Below, piece by piece: positions 62,385-64,000 of a stretch of DNA of 64,000 nt. The notes beneath the pieces are model-generated. The model was given only the letters and a program-made list of their open reading frames with translations, was not told the DNA's origin and did not search any database. Numbering within the stretch: position 1 is the first letter of the stretch; each line of letters starts with the position of its first letter. This DNA is from Bacteroidia bacterium (GTDB lineage: Bacteria; Bacteroidota; Bacteroidia; CAIKAF01). Both the position numbers and the translations under genes were made by a program. Location of the stretch: assembly GCA_030427255.1 (NCBI GenBank), contig JAUHWY010000003.1, forward strand, positions 124,001-188,000. Reading direction: 5' to 3'.

Positions 62385-62609
62385 ATGAAGGACTACAAAC
62401 CCATTACCAGAGAAGCGTTTATGCAGTTCTTTAGGGATGAAGATAAGTTGAATGAGCTGTCTCCCGACGATAGAATTGAAATCTTCAGCACCATCCTTTT
62501 AGGAAGCAGCGATATAACCCAAGCGCTGTTGGAGGAGGTACTTAAAGACTATAATGTGTCCAATTTAGAGGTGATCGATGCAAAGGATGGTAATGAAGGA
62601 CTGGTATAG
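62385..62609 (+). CDS. Small protein of unknown function
   Basis: 74 residues from the ATG at 62385, a native-looking acidic helical protein (REAFMQFFRDEDKLNELSPD, ITQALLEEVLKDYNVSNLEV). The same frame is open upstream to a TTG at 62334. A -7 box TAATTTTG at 62288-62295 and an ATG at 62306 in another frame lie upstream, so the true start is unclear and a frameshift cannot be ruled out. Its neighbours are the transglutaminase-like gene (divergent) and, further on, the type III Mod gene. Confidence 0.5.
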   Translation: MKDYKPITREAFMQFFRDEDKLNELSPDDRIEIFSTILLGSSDITQALLEEVLKDYNVSNLEVIDAKDGNEGLV

Positions 62610-62875
62610 GTAGGGAAAGGTGGATCCGTTGCCCGTAAAGTTAGGTAGGGAGTTGTCCAGTTTAAGGCTGCTCCTACACCCATGCCGTTCTTGGCCCTTT
62701 GTTACATTCTTCACTTCAAATCGAATTAAACGGAGTTAATCTTAGGAAAAAACAGTAAAATTGTAAGTCTGTCATGTTCTTTTAAGCTTAAACTTAAATG
62801 GGAGGGTCAGTATTGCATGAATATCGACTCTCTGGTATTGTCCAAATTTGCCAAGTCACAAAAAAATAAACAAGC

Positions 62876-63106
62876 ATGATTGATGATAGTATCCGAGAAC
62901 TACTTGAAAATAAGAACATACTGCCTCGGCATACGACCGCTCTGTCAGATATGAATACCCCTATTCTCTGCAAAATGGAACATAGACACCACCTTATTAG
63001 AAAGGTAGATATAGTTGCACCTACTAAAATACGCGAACAATCTCAAAAAGACTTGCCTGCCCTTTGGTTTGCCCATAAGATATTGAAGACCACGGAAAAT
63101 GAATAG
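62876..63106 (+). CDS. Small protein upstream of mod
   Basis: 76 residues (MIDDSIRELLENKNILPRHT, then CKMEHRHHLIRKVDIV and SQKDLPALWFAHKILKTTEN). No family recognised. It lies 60 bases upstream of the Mod gene in the same direction, so it may be an accessory or regulatory member of the restriction locus. Histidine- and lysine-rich centre. The 266-bp spacer before it (62610-62875) shows nothing else. Confidence 0.5.
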   Translation: MIDDSIRELLENKNILPRHTTALSDMNTPILCKMEHRHHLIRKVDIVAPTKIREQSQKDLPALWFAHKILKTTENE

Positions 63107-63166
63107 CCCCAAAAAAAGTCTTAGGGCTTGATTTAAAAGCATTGTAAAAACATATAGCCAAAAACG

Positions 63167-64000
63167 ATGGACACAGAAAAATTAGACCTTAAAACACCCG
63201 ACTTGGTCAACGAAAACTTTGAAAAGTTAGCAGCCCTTTTCCCCAACTGCGTTACTGAAAGCAAAATAGAAACAGCCACTGGTACTGAGCTCCGTCGAAG
63301 TATAGATTTTGACCTTCTCAAACAAGAGCTAAGCCATGCCGTGGTAGAAGGCAATAAAGAGCGTTACCGATTGGAGTGGCCGGGTAAACGAGAAGCCATA
63401 GTGACCGCCAACCTACCTACTACCAAAACCCTCCGCCCTGTAAGGGAAGACTCTGTAGATTTTGACAATACCGAAAACCTCTACATAGAAGGCGACAACT
63501 TAGAAGTACTTAAGCTACTGCAAGAAAGCTACTTGGGTAGGATTAAGATGATCTACATAGACCCTCCTTACAACACGGGAAAAGACTTTGTATACAAAGA
63601 CAACTTTAGCAAAGATGCTCAAGAAGAACTCATTGAAAGTGGACAAAAAGACGAGTACAACCAACGCTTGGTAGCCAACCCCGAAACGTCTGGCCGCTAT
63701 CACTCGGATTGGCTCAGCATGATGTATCCAAGATTGAAGTTGGCAAGGAATCTTTTAACTCAAGATGGAGTGATTTTTATTTCTATTGATGACAATGAAA
63801 TGCACCATTTAAGAAAGGTATGTGATGAAATTTTTGGAGAGTACAACTTCGTGGCTCAATTCATTCATAAAAACAACTCCAACAAAAATCAGGCAAACCT
63901 TGTGAGTGTTTCATGCGAATACTTTTTGTGTTATTCTCGAGTCATAGATGTTTTAAACAAAGAAATTTGGCGTATTGAGAAGAAGGGTGCTAAAGACATT
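63167..64000 (+). CDS. Type III restriction-modification methyltransferase, Mod subunit (partial)
   Basis: 278 codons are visible; the gene runs off the right edge. N-terminal Mod signature (PDLVNENFEKLAALFPNCVT), then NLYIEGDNLEVLKLLQESY (SAM-binding region preceding motif IV), DPPYNTGKDF at residues 132-141, the N6-adenine or N4-cytosine catalytic motif, and DWLSMMYPRLKLARNLL, FISIDDNE. Type III Mod gives the recognition specificity and works with Res, expected downstream. The 63167 ATG is preferred because homologues begin shortly before PDL. This is a second, different restriction system from the type IIG locus at the left end. Confidence 0.95.
   Translation, partial: MDTEKLDLKTPDLVNENFEKLAALFPNCVTESKIETATGTELRRSIDFDLLKQELSHAVVEGNKERYRLEWPGKREAIVTANLPTTKTLRPVREDSVDFDNTENLYIEGDNLEVLKLLQESYLGRIKMIYIDPPYNTGKDFVYKDNFSKDAQEELIESGQKDEYNQRLVANPETSGRYHSDWLSMMYPRLKLARNLLTQDGVIFISIDDNEMHHLRKVCDEIFGEYNFVAQFIHKNNSNKNQANLVSVSCEYFLCYSRVIDVLNKEIWRIEKKGAKDI

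Overview
The window is chromosomal DNA of a member of the Bacteroidota, probably Flavobacteriia or a close aquatic relative. The evidence is two secreted proteins with type IX secretion (T9SS) C-terminal sorting domains, a DUF4199 protein, a two-subunit methylmalonyl-CoA mutase, a PpiD/SurA-like foldase, many Bacteroidota-type -7 boxes (TAnnTTTG) and no useful Shine-Dalgarno sequences. I cannot name a genus. No tRNA, rRNA, CRISPR array, transposase, integrase or origin was seen.

Layout. (1) 1-6.0 kb, minus strand, is a restriction/defence-like block: a type IIG restriction-modification enzyme, a winged-helix PD-(D/E)XK nuclease and a partial RibD-type deaminase fused to a RecG-like C-terminal region. 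(2) 6.0-6.76 kb is a repeat-filled spacer with a 42-bp tandem repeat, two palindromes and a GC-rich hairpin element. (3) 6.76-21.5 kb is housekeeping: cystathionine beta-synthase, a BtuF-like protein, LptE, PheT, Sua5, enoyl-CoA hydratase, an AsnB/glycosyltransferase pair, TatC and a Delta-60 repeat protein. (4) 21.5-28.0 kb encodes one 2145-residue secreted protein built from three equal modules. (5) 28.7-39 kb is central metabolism and repair: 2-oxoglutarate dehydrogenase E2 and E1, methylmalonyl-CoA mutase and photolyase. (6) 39-56.5 kb is envelope, redox and signalling: PpiD, a CNNM/CBS/CorC protein, lipoproteins, thiol-redox proteins, a di-haem protein, two tandem TPR proteins, Dut, a polysaccharide flippase, DusB, a lipase and MazEF. 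(7) 56.6-62.2 kb holds secreted or membrane proteins of unknown role among dispersed repeats. (8) 62.3-64 kb has small ORFs and the start of a type III Mod methyltransferase.

The genes themselves are mostly ordinary; the intergenic DNA is not. About ten GC-rich elements of 160-220 bp, each able to fold into long hairpins, lie between genes. Several share an edge motif (TTGGGC followed by G/C), a central hairpin whose arms differ between copies but stay complementary, and GCCTCC just after the hairpin. Next to one of them is an exact 35-bp-period array of 19 short hairpins in which paired bases change together. Three further dispersed repeat families and one direct and one inverted long repeat pair are present. 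These, together with the deaminase fusion gene, are the parts most worth following up.

Start codons were moved inward from the longest open frame where family length, signal peptide, gene overlap or promoter position argued for it; each case is stated. All functional calls come from reading the sequence, without database searches.
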